Virus record (IMG/VR): IMGVR_UViG_3300029266_000968
Location: 1-20,706 of that record
Length of the DNA stretch: 20,706 nt
Source: a virus
Reading direction: 5' to 3' (one strand)
A program made the position numbers and the translations under genes. Within the stretch, counting starts at the first letter, position 1; every line of letters begins with the position of its first letter. Below, in pieces: positions 15,055 through 20,361 of the stretch. The notes under the pieces are model-generated. The model had not been told where the DNA came from. It was given only the letters and a program-made list of their open reading frames with translations, and did no database searches.

Positions 15055-15593
15055 CCTGGTAAAGCTTGTTGATTAGCATTAGGTTTGAGTGTCAAATAGT
15101 TTTTAGGCAATAAGCCTTTAGACATGAACAATAGTATTACATCTTCATATTCTATTTTTAACTCTTTAAATGTTAACTTGTTATGGTAGTCATCTAGTAT
15201 CTCATCACAAGGAATTGATACAATAAACTCCATAGCAGCACCTGTAAAGGTTCTTGAAAAGAATCCATTAACTCTTTTGTTAGTTATCATCTGTTTCCAT
15301 GAATTAATCTCTTTCTGAGATCTCTTCCATACTTTAGATATTCTACGCTTTTTGTCCCAGTGTAATTTAGCAACTTCATCTTTAGTATAAACATTAAGTC
15401 CGTGTAGCACTCTCTTAAATAAGAAATGCTGATAAGGATTTAACTTCTTATATTCAAATGAATTAATTATTGAGGCTGGATGTAATTGGTATTCTTCCAA
15501 TATTCCATAATAGTGGTAACGTTGTAAGCGTTGAGATAATAAAGATTTACTTTCTTCTTCTTTTAGTTTTGTTATTTGGTTTTGAGTTAGCAT
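15051..15593 (-). CDS. Unknown 180-aa protein
   Basis: ATG at 15593, 3' end coupled to the HNH gene by a 4-nt overlap. The protein is basic and helical in the N-terminal two thirds (LTQNQITKLKEEESKSLLSQ; KLHWDKKRRISKVWKRSQKE), which suggests nucleic acid contact, with an acidic segment after it (IPCDEILDDYHNKL). No motif of a known family is recognised. Its placement at the head of the HNH-helicase subcluster hints at a recombination role; this is inference. Confidence 0.8.
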   Translation of the reverse strand: MLTQNQITKLKEEESKSLLSQRLQRYHYYGILEEYQLHPASIINSFEYKKLNPYQHFLFKRVLHGLNVYTKDEVAKLHWDKKRRISKVWKRSQKEINSWKQMITNKRVNGFFSRTFTGAAMEFIVSIPCDEILDDYHNKLTFKELKIEYEDVILLFMSKGLLPKNYLTLKPNANQQALPG

Positions 15594-15649
15594 AAGACGT
15601 GTGGTTTTAAAGTTTTAAAGTTATTTTAAATTATAAAAATGAATAAGGC

Positions 15650-15684
15650 TACTACAACTAGTAGTATTTAATTCCCTGTAGGGA
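15650..15684 (-). repeat. Two short hairpins in the intergenic gap before the 180-aa gene
   Basis: The 118-nt gap 15594-15711 has no gene. It carries the inverted repeats TACTAC/GTAGTA (15650-15666, 5-nt loop) and TCCC/GGGA (15673-15684, 4-nt loop). In the leftward direction only a broken T-rich stretch follows (CTTATTCATTTTT), so termination would be weak. A TAACTTTA near 15620 is one mismatch from the -7 box and could restart transcription for the downstream genes. Confidence 0.4.
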
Positions 15685-15711
15685 GACCTCAAGCATTCTT
15701 CAGAAATTTAA

Positions 15712-16263
15712 TTATAATTCAAAAGTCTCTTCTTCAAGAACTTCTTCTTCTACCTCTTCAGCTACAACTTCAGAGTTGTCAGCTGTTTCTTCAAAGCCAA
15801 ATGCTTCTGCTGCTGTTGCATTATTAACTTCAACTTGTGTTACTGAACTGTTTGCATCTTTAATGGCTTGACCATTATTATGTGCAATTAATACATCCTC
15901 TGCTGTAGCATCAGCTACAAAGAATGTTTTCCTATAAATAGGTTGTCCGTCAACACAACATATAATACCTGTTTCACCAGCTATCTTTAAATCTCTATCA
16001 GGATCATTTTTACTAAATGCTTCTAATGATTCTTTAATAACTATTTTACCTGGTATAGTATCCATGTTCTCTAAACCTATTTCTTTAAGGTCTTCAAGTT
16101 TACCGTGTAATAATGTACTAATATTGGATTTCTTAACCCAGCCTCCATTACCAAATGTTACTCTGTTTTGTTGTAGTCTTACATGACCGAATTCTGGATT
16201 TGAGCTAGATTGGCGTATAACATTTCCCATGTCATCCGCTAGGATGTTTACTTTACTTTGCAT
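15712..16263 (-). CDS. Unknown 183-aa protein with long acidic tail
   Basis: ATG at 16263 in the context TTTATTATG. The first 130 residues are mixed beta (VNILADDMGNVIRQSSSNPE; GETGIICCVDGQPIYRKTFF). The last 30 residues are almost all acidic (VVAEEVEEEVLEEETFEL). Acidic tails of this type are found on SSB-like and DNA-mimic proteins, so single-strand binding, or masking of a DNA-binding protein, is possible but not shown. It is the second gene of the operon starting at the 16600 promoter. Confidence 0.82.
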   Translation of the reverse strand: MQSKVNILADDMGNVIRQSSSNPEFGHVRLQQNRVTFGNGGWVKKSNISTLLHGKLEDLKEIGLENMDTIPGKIVIKESLEAFSKNDPDRDLKIAGETGIICCVDGQPIYRKTFFVADATAEDVLIAHNNGQAIKDANSSVTQVEVNNATAAEAFGFEETADNSEVVAEEVEEEVLEEETFEL

Positions 16264-16304
16264 AATAAATTGTTTTTGAAATTAATGATTGGTGTGTCTA
16301 TCTA

Positions 16305-16577
16305 TTAGACATCATCCGAGTGAAAATACGGGTCTTCCAATTTCTCATAAGCTTCTATCTCATCAAGGCCAGGTTCATACTCTTGAACTGACTCTAATAT
16401 CTCTGGATCTATTTCTGGACCAGACTTTCCTGAAAACTTATTATAAAATGGATCACCCACTTCTTTGGTATATGAAGTACTTAAGCCGTTTAGATCATTC
16501 ACCTCTTGATCTGTAAGAGACAAATATTGTTCTAAAGAACACTCAACTATTCTACCATTGGGTAACTGTATTATCAT
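16305..16577 (-). CDS. Unknown 90-aa acidic protein, first gene behind the 16600 promoter
   Basis: ATG at 16577, about 15 nt after the predicted transcription start. The N-terminus (MIIQLPNGRIVECSLEQYLS) and the segment YTKEVGDPFYNKF look like a conserved small phage family I have no function for. The C-terminal half is strongly acidic (DPEILESVQEYEPGLDEIEA). No membrane segment. As the promoter-proximal gene it should be strongly and early expressed. Confidence 0.82.
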   Translation of the reverse strand: MIIQLPNGRIVECSLEQYLSLTDQEVNDLNGLSTSYTKEVGDPFYNKFSGKSGPEIDPEILESVQEYEPGLDEIEAYEKLEDPYFHSDDV

Positions 16578-16585
16578 TTTATCAT

Positions 16586-16600
16586 GTTAGTAAGCCTAAC
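16586..16600. promoter_or_regulatory. Perfect inverted repeat over the predicted transcription start (operator-like)
   Basis: GTTAG-TAAGC-CTAAC has 5-bp arms and a 5-bp spacer. It overlaps the last base of the -7 box at 16600 and covers the predicted start site. Its position would suit a repressor site, or a hairpin at the mRNA 5' end. The winged-helix gene next door (16693-16950) is a possible regulator; this is inference. Confidence 0.45.
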
Positions 16601-16626
16601 AAAAATAAATAAAAATAAAGGTACAA
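16600..16626 (-). promoter_or_regulatory. Bacteroidota-type promoter for the 12079-16577 operon
   Basis: Read leftward: TTG (16624-16626), a 16-nt spacer (slightly short), then TATTTTTG (16600-16607), a perfect TAnnTTTG. The predicted start is near 16593, about 16 nt before the ATG at 16577. The 115-nt gap 16578-16692 holds no gene, which supports a promoter region here. Confidence 0.72.
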
Positions 16627-16692
16627 ATGGTCTAATACATAAATGATTTACTTAAATACATAATTTAATAAGCATATATATAGCTAACGTTT

Positions 16693-16950
16693 CTATTTGA
16701 TTAGCAATTTTCTGCCTATTCTCTTGATGAGATTGTTTGTTTTTAGTTCTTTAATCAACCGTTTGATAGTTCTTTCACTAACATTTAAGTCATTGGACAG
16801 TGTTGATATTGAAGGAAAACAAGTTCTCTCTTTGTTTGCATAACAAGCTAATGCAGAATATAATGCTTTGGCTTGTAATGTAATGTTAGGAGCAAGTATA
16901 ATGTCACGTGAGACAATACCAAACCTATGTTGGCTCATCTTTTGTAACAT
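16693..16950 (-). CDS. Winged helix-turn-helix DNA-binding protein
   Basis: 85 aa from ATG 16950 (an ATG at 16938 is also possible). LQAKALYSALACYANKE, then CFPSISTLSNDLNVSERTIKRLIKELK, then NNLIKRIGRKL is the classic winged-helix layout (HTH_36-like): the STLSNDLNVSERTIKRLI segment is the helix-turn-helix and the end is the wing. This type occurs in RepA-like replication initiators and phage regulators. It is only the DNA-binding domain. Being the last gene before the 16600 promoter, it may control that promoter or its own transcript. It overlaps the upstream gene by 14 or 26 nt, depending on start. Confidence 0.82.
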   Translation of the reverse strand: MLQKMSQHRFGIVSRDIILAPNITLQAKALYSALACYANKERTCFPSISTLSNDLNVSERTIKRLIKELKTNNLIKRIGRKLLIK

Positions 16951-17146
16951 GTTTACTCATTAGATGCAACAGTGCAATGTTTTGATCTAGCTCTTCTTCA
17001 AGCACCTTATCTTCTAATTTATATTTAGTTGACATATGCTTTCCAAAGTTCCAGATTTTACCATTAGGTGTCTTATCTATTGCTCTTTTTAATTGCAACC
17101 ACTGTTTCATCTCTGACTTCAGCAGCTCCATACTAAGTTTTGACAT
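16925..17146 (-). CDS. Unknown 73-aa protein
   Basis: ATG at 17146 in the context TTTATTATG. The protein is helical and charged (SMELLKSEMKQWLQLKRAID; KLEDKVLEEELDQNIALLHL), with a C-terminal leucine-rich amphipathic helix suggestive of dimerisation. Its 3' end overlaps the winged-helix gene, so the two are probably made together and might act as partners. No family is recognised. Confidence 0.7.
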   Translation of the reverse strand: MSKLSMELLKSEMKQWLQLKRAIDKTPNGKIWNFGKHMSTKYKLEDKVLEEELDQNIALLHLMSKHVTKDEPT

Positions 17147-17156
17147 AATAAATGAT

Positions 17157-17693
17157 TTAGATTTCTAGGTTAGTTTGATTTGGATCTTCTAATACTTCTT
17201 CAAAGAACTCTAAATGAGTTTTGTCATTGAAGTTTGGTAGATCAGACTTGTCAATAGGTTTTAAGTCAAATGTATTAACAGTTTCTTCCTGAGTAACTAC
17301 GGTATTATCAGTCCAGACATATACCTGCACTTTCATAGTACTGTAGTAAGGATTAAACTCTTCATCATGACTCCATGAACCATCTTGATCCACTATACCA
17401 TAGACATAACCATCTTCACTCATTAACTTTTTATCAATCATTACATCTCTATCATAATGTGATGAGTAAGATGATGGTTTAAAAGTTACATGATCACCAA
17501 TTGATAATGGCTTACGTTCCTTCTTTGCTAGAATAAGACTTATCAGTGCACTTATTGAATGCTCTGGTAGTGTCATTAGCAAGTTTGTGATGTGTTTAGA
17601 GTTTTCCTCTGTTCCTAGACCTTTTGTGTCTACTAATGTGCTTAGAACGTCTTTAATTGAGTCTTGAGCTATAGTGTAGTTTTTTGTTTTCAT
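17157..17693 (-). CDS. Unknown 178-aa protein with SH3-like middle
   Basis: I chose ATG at 17693 (MKTKNYTIAQDSIK). A longer frame would begin at a TTG at 17714 inside the lipoprotein gene and has no better context. The N-terminal 60 residues are helical (IKDVLSTLVDTKG; LISLILAKKERK). The central part (LSIGDHVTFKP, then DGYVYGIVDQDGSWSHDEEF) is beta-rich with the look of a small SH3-like barrel. The tail is acidic (LEFFEEVLEDPNQTN). No catalytic motif or membrane segment is recognised. Confidence 0.78.
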   Translation of the reverse strand: MKTKNYTIAQDSIKDVLSTLVDTKGLGTEENSKHITNLLMTLPEHSISALISLILAKKERKPLSIGDHVTFKPSSYSSHYDRDVMIDKKLMSEDGYVYGIVDQDGSWSHDEEFNPYYSTMKVQVYVWTDNTVVTQEETVNTFDLKPIDKSDLPNFNDKTHLEFFEEVLEDPNQTNLEI

Positions 17694-17701
17694 ATTTAAT
17701 A

Positions 17702-17809
17702 TTATTTGTACCAACCATAAGGTGGGTTAGTTTTACATTTACGAGTTGATGAACATCCTGTTAGGAATGCTGCTAGTAGTATTATACTTACTATTTTCTT
17801 TATTGGCAT
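17702..17809 (-). CDS. 35-aa micro-lipoprotein
   Basis: An ATG at 17809 opens a 35-codon frame ending TAA at 17702, 8 nt before the next gene. MPIKKIVSIILLAAFLTGCS is a textbook lipoprotein signal: basic start, hydrophobic core and the lipobox LTGC, with Cys19 as the lipidation site. Only 17 residues (CSSTRKCKTNPPYGWYK) would remain after cleavage, with a second Cys and a Pro-Pro-Tyr end. It would be exported and anchored in a membrane. Roles such as spanin, superinfection exclusion or envelope change are possible; none is shown. Confidence 0.7.
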   Translation of the reverse strand: MPIKKIVSIILLAAFLTGCSSTRKCKTNPPYGWYK

Positions 17810-17954
17810 CTTGTTGTTATTATAGATTAATAGATACGATGGCCTAACCTATTACGATTAGAACCATCCTACCTTGGTTACCACTAACTTAACCATTGTT
17901 TCTTAGCCTTACTACCTAGTATTATTATAGTATTATATTACTGGTGTTGTTAGG

Positions 17955-17978
17955 GTGTCATGTGTGGCACTATTTTTT
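17955..17978 (+). terminator. Rightward terminator-like hairpin with no rightward gene before it
   Basis: Plus strand: GTGTCA (17955-17960), loop TGTG, TGGCAC (17965-17970), then TATTTTTT. The 6-bp stem has one G-U pair. The T-run includes the reverse of the 127-aa gene's stop codon. No plus-strand gene lies in 17000-17955, so it would end either read-through or a short antisense RNA. The 160-nt gap 17810-17969 contains no convincing ORF. Confidence 0.5.
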
Positions 17979-18311
17979 GAACTTCTTGTTTATCTTAATT
18001 TCTATTACTACGAAAGGTAACAAGATAACTATTAGCGGTTTCATTCTATTCCTATCATAACCAAATGCTAATCCTATTACAGGTACTACCTCAAAGTCTA
18101 TTTCAGGTAACAACCTAGTTTTACTTAGGACAGCACTATAAAAGAATGCATTGAATATTGATAGTATGCTTACTATTACTAATGCTATTATAATTGCTAA
18201 GGAAGTTTCTTCTAGATTATTTATCACTAAATATATACTAGATATGGATACACCTAATGGTAGTATTATTACGAATAGGAGTTTAACGAGGTACTTTAAA
18301 GTATTTTTCAT
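17970..18311 (-). CDS. Small multi-pass membrane protein
   Basis: I chose ATG at 18311 (113 aa, MKNTLKYLVKLLFVIILPLG), because its basic start runs directly into a membrane helix and leaves a 22-nt gap after the upstream gene. An ATG at 18353 would add 14 featureless residues. Hydrophobic segments are at about 9-30, 36-58 (LAIIIALVIVSILSIFNAFF) and near the C-terminus (KPLIVILLPFVVIEIKI), with a basic tail (KINKKFKK). Three-helix topology and size would allow a holin-like or other inner membrane role; no family is recognised. Confidence 0.68.
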   Translation of the reverse strand: MKNTLKYLVKLLFVIILPLGVSISSIYLVINNLEETSLAIIIALVIVSILSIFNAFFYSAVLSKTRLLPEIDFEVVPVIGLAFGYDRNRMKPLIVILLPFVVIEIKINKKFKK

Positions 18312-18333
18312 GTTATTGGTTTTAAGTAAGTGG

Positions 18334-18612
18334 TTAGTTATAACTAGAGACATATGACAAGTAAGTTATATCATCTCTATATTCTGTAGTTACTATATCA
18401 TATTCAGAGGCTAAGTATCTTAGTTCTCCATCACGTGATAGTTTGTACTCTATATCATTTAACGAAGGACTTGTTACGTCTTGTTCTTTGATACGATAAA
18501 TCTTATGGCCTGTACTAAATGTTAGTAAGCCATTCTCATCATGCAATACTACTCCTATCATGGACTTGTATTGTACAATGCTTTCTGGTTTAAGGATAAT
18601 GGTTCTTTGCAT
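18334..18612 (-). CDS. Unknown 92-aa protein
   Basis: ATG at 18612, directly after a leftward terminator (18637-18674), so it probably begins a new transcript. The sequence is beta-rich with alternating polar and hydrophobic residues (SMIGVVLHDENGLLTFSTGH; DIVTTEYRDDITYLSY). No motif, membrane segment or metal site is recognised. No clear promoter is seen between the terminator and the start. Confidence 0.65.
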   Translation of the reverse strand: MQRTIILKPESIVQYKSMIGVVLHDENGLLTFSTGHKIYRIKEQDVTSPSLNDIEYKLSRDGELRYLASEYDIVTTEYRDDITYLSYVSSYN

Positions 18613-18636
18613 GTGGTTTAGGTTTTAGTGGTTTAT

Positions 18637-18674
18637 AAAAAAAAGCCAGTCTATTTTATTCAACTACAACTGGC
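18637..18674 (-). terminator. Leftward rho-independent terminator with no leftward gene before it
   Basis: Read leftward: GCCAGT (18669-18674), an 18-nt loop, ACTGGC (18645-18650), then a T8 tract (18637-18644). The nearest upstream leftward gene (19284-19628) already has its own terminator at 19249-19274. The transcript ended here would therefore come from within 18675-19248, where no leftward ORF longer than about 25 codons is seen. Confidence 0.68.
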
Positions 18675-18870
18675 ATGGCTGTCCTACATGTTTTACAACA
18701 TATAGTTAGAAATAAATCATTTGATTATTAGGAGAGATTAACTCCGACCAATATACTCATTGGTTGATTAGTCACTATGGTTACTACACCATTTCTCGTC
18801 ATGTGTGACACATTAGCCCACCGTTACAGTGTTTTAAACAGGATAATAACTCCTATGAGCTTTCTCCTGG
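18675..18870. other. Hairpin-rich gene-free stretch; possible structured RNA
   Basis: In under 200 nt there is a row of short inverted repeats: ATGTT/AACAT (18688-18701, extended by CTA/TAG), GGAG/CTCC (18731-18745), ACCAAT/ATTGGT (18747-18764), ATGGT/ACCAT (18777-18792), ATGTG/CACAT (18801-18813), and CAGGA/TCCTG (18839-18869). They follow one another without crossing and end at the leftward terminator. No convincing ORF lies in 18613-18955. A noncoding RNA read leftward is the simplest reading, but an origin region is also possible, and some short repeats may be chance in AT-rich DNA. Confidence 0.35.
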
Positions 18871-18955
18871 CACGTTTCTTAAATACTTTTATAATTCCGG
18901 GTAATGTTATACTATTCCTATAGAGGAAGAGACAACAAACTATTATGTTATTGTC

Positions 18956-19105
18956 ATGAGATTCTCTCTTGTATTATTACTTGCGTTAGCTATGTATAGT
19001 AATAAGGGTGATAGTATTTATTTGAGTGGTAATAAGTGGTATTATGTGGTGTATGAGATGTCATATTCACAATGTTACACACACTTGAATATAAATTGTT
19101 TTTAA
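18956..19105 (+). CDS. Possible 49-aa rightward secreted or membrane peptide
   Basis: ATG at 18956, stop TAA at 19105. The start MRFSLVLLLALAMYSNKGDS looks like a short signal or anchor segment, and the rest (YLSGNKWYYVVYEMSYSQCY) is aromatic-rich. It is on the opposite strand to its neighbours, has no recognised promoter, and lies in a long gene-free region, so it may be a chance ORF. No family is recognised. Confidence 0.28.
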   Translation: MRFSLVLLLALAMYSNKGDSIYLSGNKWYYVVYEMSYSQCYTHLNINCF

Positions 19106-19128
19106 TTATACAATTGATCCGTGCAGTC

Positions 19129-19190
19129 ATTAGTTGGGGAGCAGAGAGCAGATAGTAGTAGGAAAGCAGAGAGTAGAGGAACTATTTGCT
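19129..19190. repeat. Purine-rich repeat block
   Basis: The block holds ATTAGTTGGGG (19129-19139, repeated at 19690), two copies of AGCAGAGAG (19140-19148 and 19165-19173), and an inverted pair AGCAGATAGT (19147-19156) / ACTATTTGCT (19181-19190) with one mismatch. The plus strand is almost all purine from 19136 to 19181. No ORF is supported here. Protein binding (iteron- or operator-like), or strand-biased structure, is possible. Confidence 0.5.
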
Positions 19191-19248
19191 GCTGAGTAGG
19201 CCGAATGGACAATAAAAAGGAAATCTGAGTAACAATAATGGTGTAATA

Positions 19249-19274
19249 AAGGGAATGCTTTTACGCACTCCCTT
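19249..19274 (-). terminator. Rho-independent terminator of the 114-aa gene
   Basis: Read leftward: AAGGGAGTGC (19265-19274), loop GTAAAA, GCATTCCCTT (19249-19258), then TATTA. The 10-bp stem has one G-U pair. It begins 9 nt after the stop codon at 19284, so the 114-aa gene is a one-gene transcription unit. Confidence 0.85.
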
Positions 19275-19283
19275 ACCTTTATG

Positions 19284-19628
19284 TTATCCAGCATTCACAT
19301 CATATGCTTCCACCCAGAACATGTTGGTTTCCTCACCAGTTTTCATGTCAATCTGTGCGTTAGATGAGAATCTAAAACCAACCAGTTCATAACCAGGCTC
19401 AAGCTTTGCCATCAACCCTTGTATAGTAGGATGATTAGCACGCATTGTCTTTCCAGTATCTGGGTCCTTAAGGGATAAACTTCCCCATACAATGCTCTGC
19501 GTTGAGGATGCAGCCACCTTGATTCCAGCAATCTCTTGGATGCTGTTAGTTACAGGATGAGATGTGCATTGTAGCACAGCCGACCCTGTAGACTCATTAA
19601 TTTGTACTTTTCTGAAGAATACATTCAT
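19284..19628 (-). CDS. Unknown 114-aa beta-rich protein; composition outlier (moron-like)
   Basis: ATG at 19628. The sequence alternates beta strands and turns (STQSIVWGSLSLKDPDTGKT; YELVGFRFSSNAQIDM; NMFWVEAYDVNAG) with no known motif; a small OB- or barrel-like fold is possible. Hand counts over 19321-19620 give about 43% GC (129 of 300), clearly above neighbouring genes. It has its own terminator, gene-free flanks, and the same 11-mer ATTAGTTGGGG on both sides. This resembles a recently gained single-gene cassette (moron), but strong expression with biased codons could also raise GC. It is the first leftward gene at the divergence point. Confidence 0.8.
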   Translation of the reverse strand: MNVFFRKVQINESTGSAVLQCTSHPVTNSIQEIAGIKVAASSTQSIVWGSLSLKDPDTGKTMRANHPTIQGLMAKLEPGYELVGFRFSSNAQIDMKTGEETNMFWVEAYDVNAG

Positions 19629-19689
19629 AATATTAAGTATTAATTATTAATTTGAGTACCACATTAACGGGGGTACCCTTACCGCAAAA

Positions 19690-19722
19690 ATTAGTTGGGG
19701 GCCAGATAGCAAGATCCCCTCA
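19690..19722 (+). repeat. Second ATTAGTTGGGG copy with stem-loop
   Basis: ATTAGTTGGGG (19690-19700) is identical to 19129-19139, and both are followed within a few bases by CAGATAG. Here TTGGGGG (19695-19701) can pair with CCCTCAA (one G-U) around 19718. A GGGTACCC palindrome lies just before it (about 19666-19673). Neither is followed by a U-tract. Confidence 0.5.
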
Positions 19723-19735
19723 ACAATGCAACACA

Positions 19736-19775
19736 TACCATTTTTTTTGGTAGGAAAATTTTTTTTTTAATTACC
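19736..19775. other. T8 and T10 tracts with competing TACC/GGTA arms
   Basis: TACCA (19736-19740), T8, TGGTA (19748-19752), then AAAA, T10 (19759-19768) and TTACC (19771-19775). GGTA can pair with the TACC on either side, giving two mutually exclusive hairpins in the leader upstream of the rightward genes. It could also simply be an easily melted AT-rich element at the divergence point. Confidence 0.4.
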
Positions 19776-19817
19776 CAAGTTTGGATGTAAATCAAGTTTT
19801 TCTTTTAAATAAATAAT

Positions 19818-19825
19818 TAATTTTG
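19818..19825 (+). promoter_or_regulatory. -7 promoter element for the rightward (late) genes
   Basis: TAATTTTG is a perfect TAnnTTTG match 53 nt before the ATG at 19879. The nearest TTG upstream (19781-19783) is 34 nt away, too far for the usual spacing, so activity may need a phage factor, as expected for a late promoter. Confidence 0.5.
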
Positions 19826-19878
19826 TATATTGTCATATAGAGATAGTTAAGACTACTTTAATAAAAGATATAATTTGT

Positions 19879-20211
19879 ATGGACAATAACGATGCAAGTA
19901 GTGAAGGGTTTGATCCTATGGACGAGATTAGGAAAGCTGAGATACAAGAGTATATGTTAGCTGACGCTTTTAATAACTCATATAAATTATTAATTAAAGC
20001 AATAAGCTTTGATGAAATGATAGAAGATAAATACAGAAATGATTTAGATGCTGTATTAGCATTTGATCCAGAATTGGGTCCAGCATTAAATGAATTAGAG
20101 AATATGATTGAATTTTATATTGCTGAAGAAGATTATGAGAAGTGTGCTAATCTACGTGATATAATGCATACCAGATTTCCACAAAGTATTAACTTAGGTA
20201 TAGAGGATTAA
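19879..20211 (+). CDS. 110-aa acidic protein with UVR-like motif, first rightward gene
   Basis: ATG at 19879. The protein is acidic and helical. Residues about 71-95 (LENMIEFYIAEEDYEKCANL, then RDIM) fit the UVR motif of UvrB/UvrC (L...m..a....dyEkaa.lRD.I), a short helical hairpin used for protein contacts; it is also found in small phage proteins. No other domain is present, so a repair role is not implied. It is followed after 2 nt by the 48-aa basic gene. It probably opens the late/virion operon. Confidence 0.82.
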   Translation: MDNNDASSEGFDPMDEIRKAEIQEYMLADAFNNSYKLLIKAISFDEMIEDKYRNDLDAVLAFDPELGPALNELENMIEFYIAEEDYEKCANLRDIMHTRFPQSINLGIED

Positions 20212-20213
20212 TT

Positions 20214-20360
20214 ATGGCAGGATTATACGCAAATATAAATGCTCGTAAGAAAGCAGGAACATCAAGGTCAAAAAAGAATAGTACTGTTAGCCCAAAGGCT
20301 TACAAAAATATGCAAGCTGGATTTAAGAAAAAAGGCGGATCAATTAAAAAGAAAAAATAA
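20214..20360 (+). CDS. 48-aa very basic protein (GLYANI type)
   Basis: ATG at 20214, TAA at 20360. It begins MAGLYANINARKKAGTSRSK and ends in a Lys-rich tail (GGSIKKKK). Small basic proteins beginning GLYANI... are widespread in marine and crAss-like tailed phages near head/portal genes; function is not established. The strong positive charge suggests DNA or RNA binding. It sits 2 nt after the previous gene and 1 nt before the next, so it is translated in a tight operon. Confidence 0.8.
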   Translation: MAGLYANINARKKAGTSRSKKNSTVSPKAYKNMQAGFKKKGGSIKKKK

Positions 20361-20361
20361 A

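Noticed and set aside
17694-17714. Extension of the 178-aa gene to position 17714
   Set aside because: The start would be TTG overlapping the lipoprotein gene; ATG at 17693 fits better.
17830-17900. tRNA on the minus strand (GGTTCTAATC resembles a T-loop)
   Set aside because: The flanking bases do not pair as a T-stem and no acceptor or anticodon stem could be drawn.
18801-18920. 40-codon plus-strand frame starting MCDTLAHRYS
   Set aside because: No promoter, poor composition, and lies in the hairpin-rich stretch; probably chance.
19075-19083. DnaA-box-like TTACACACA
   Set aside because: One mismatch to TTATNCACA and a single copy; not enough for an origin call.
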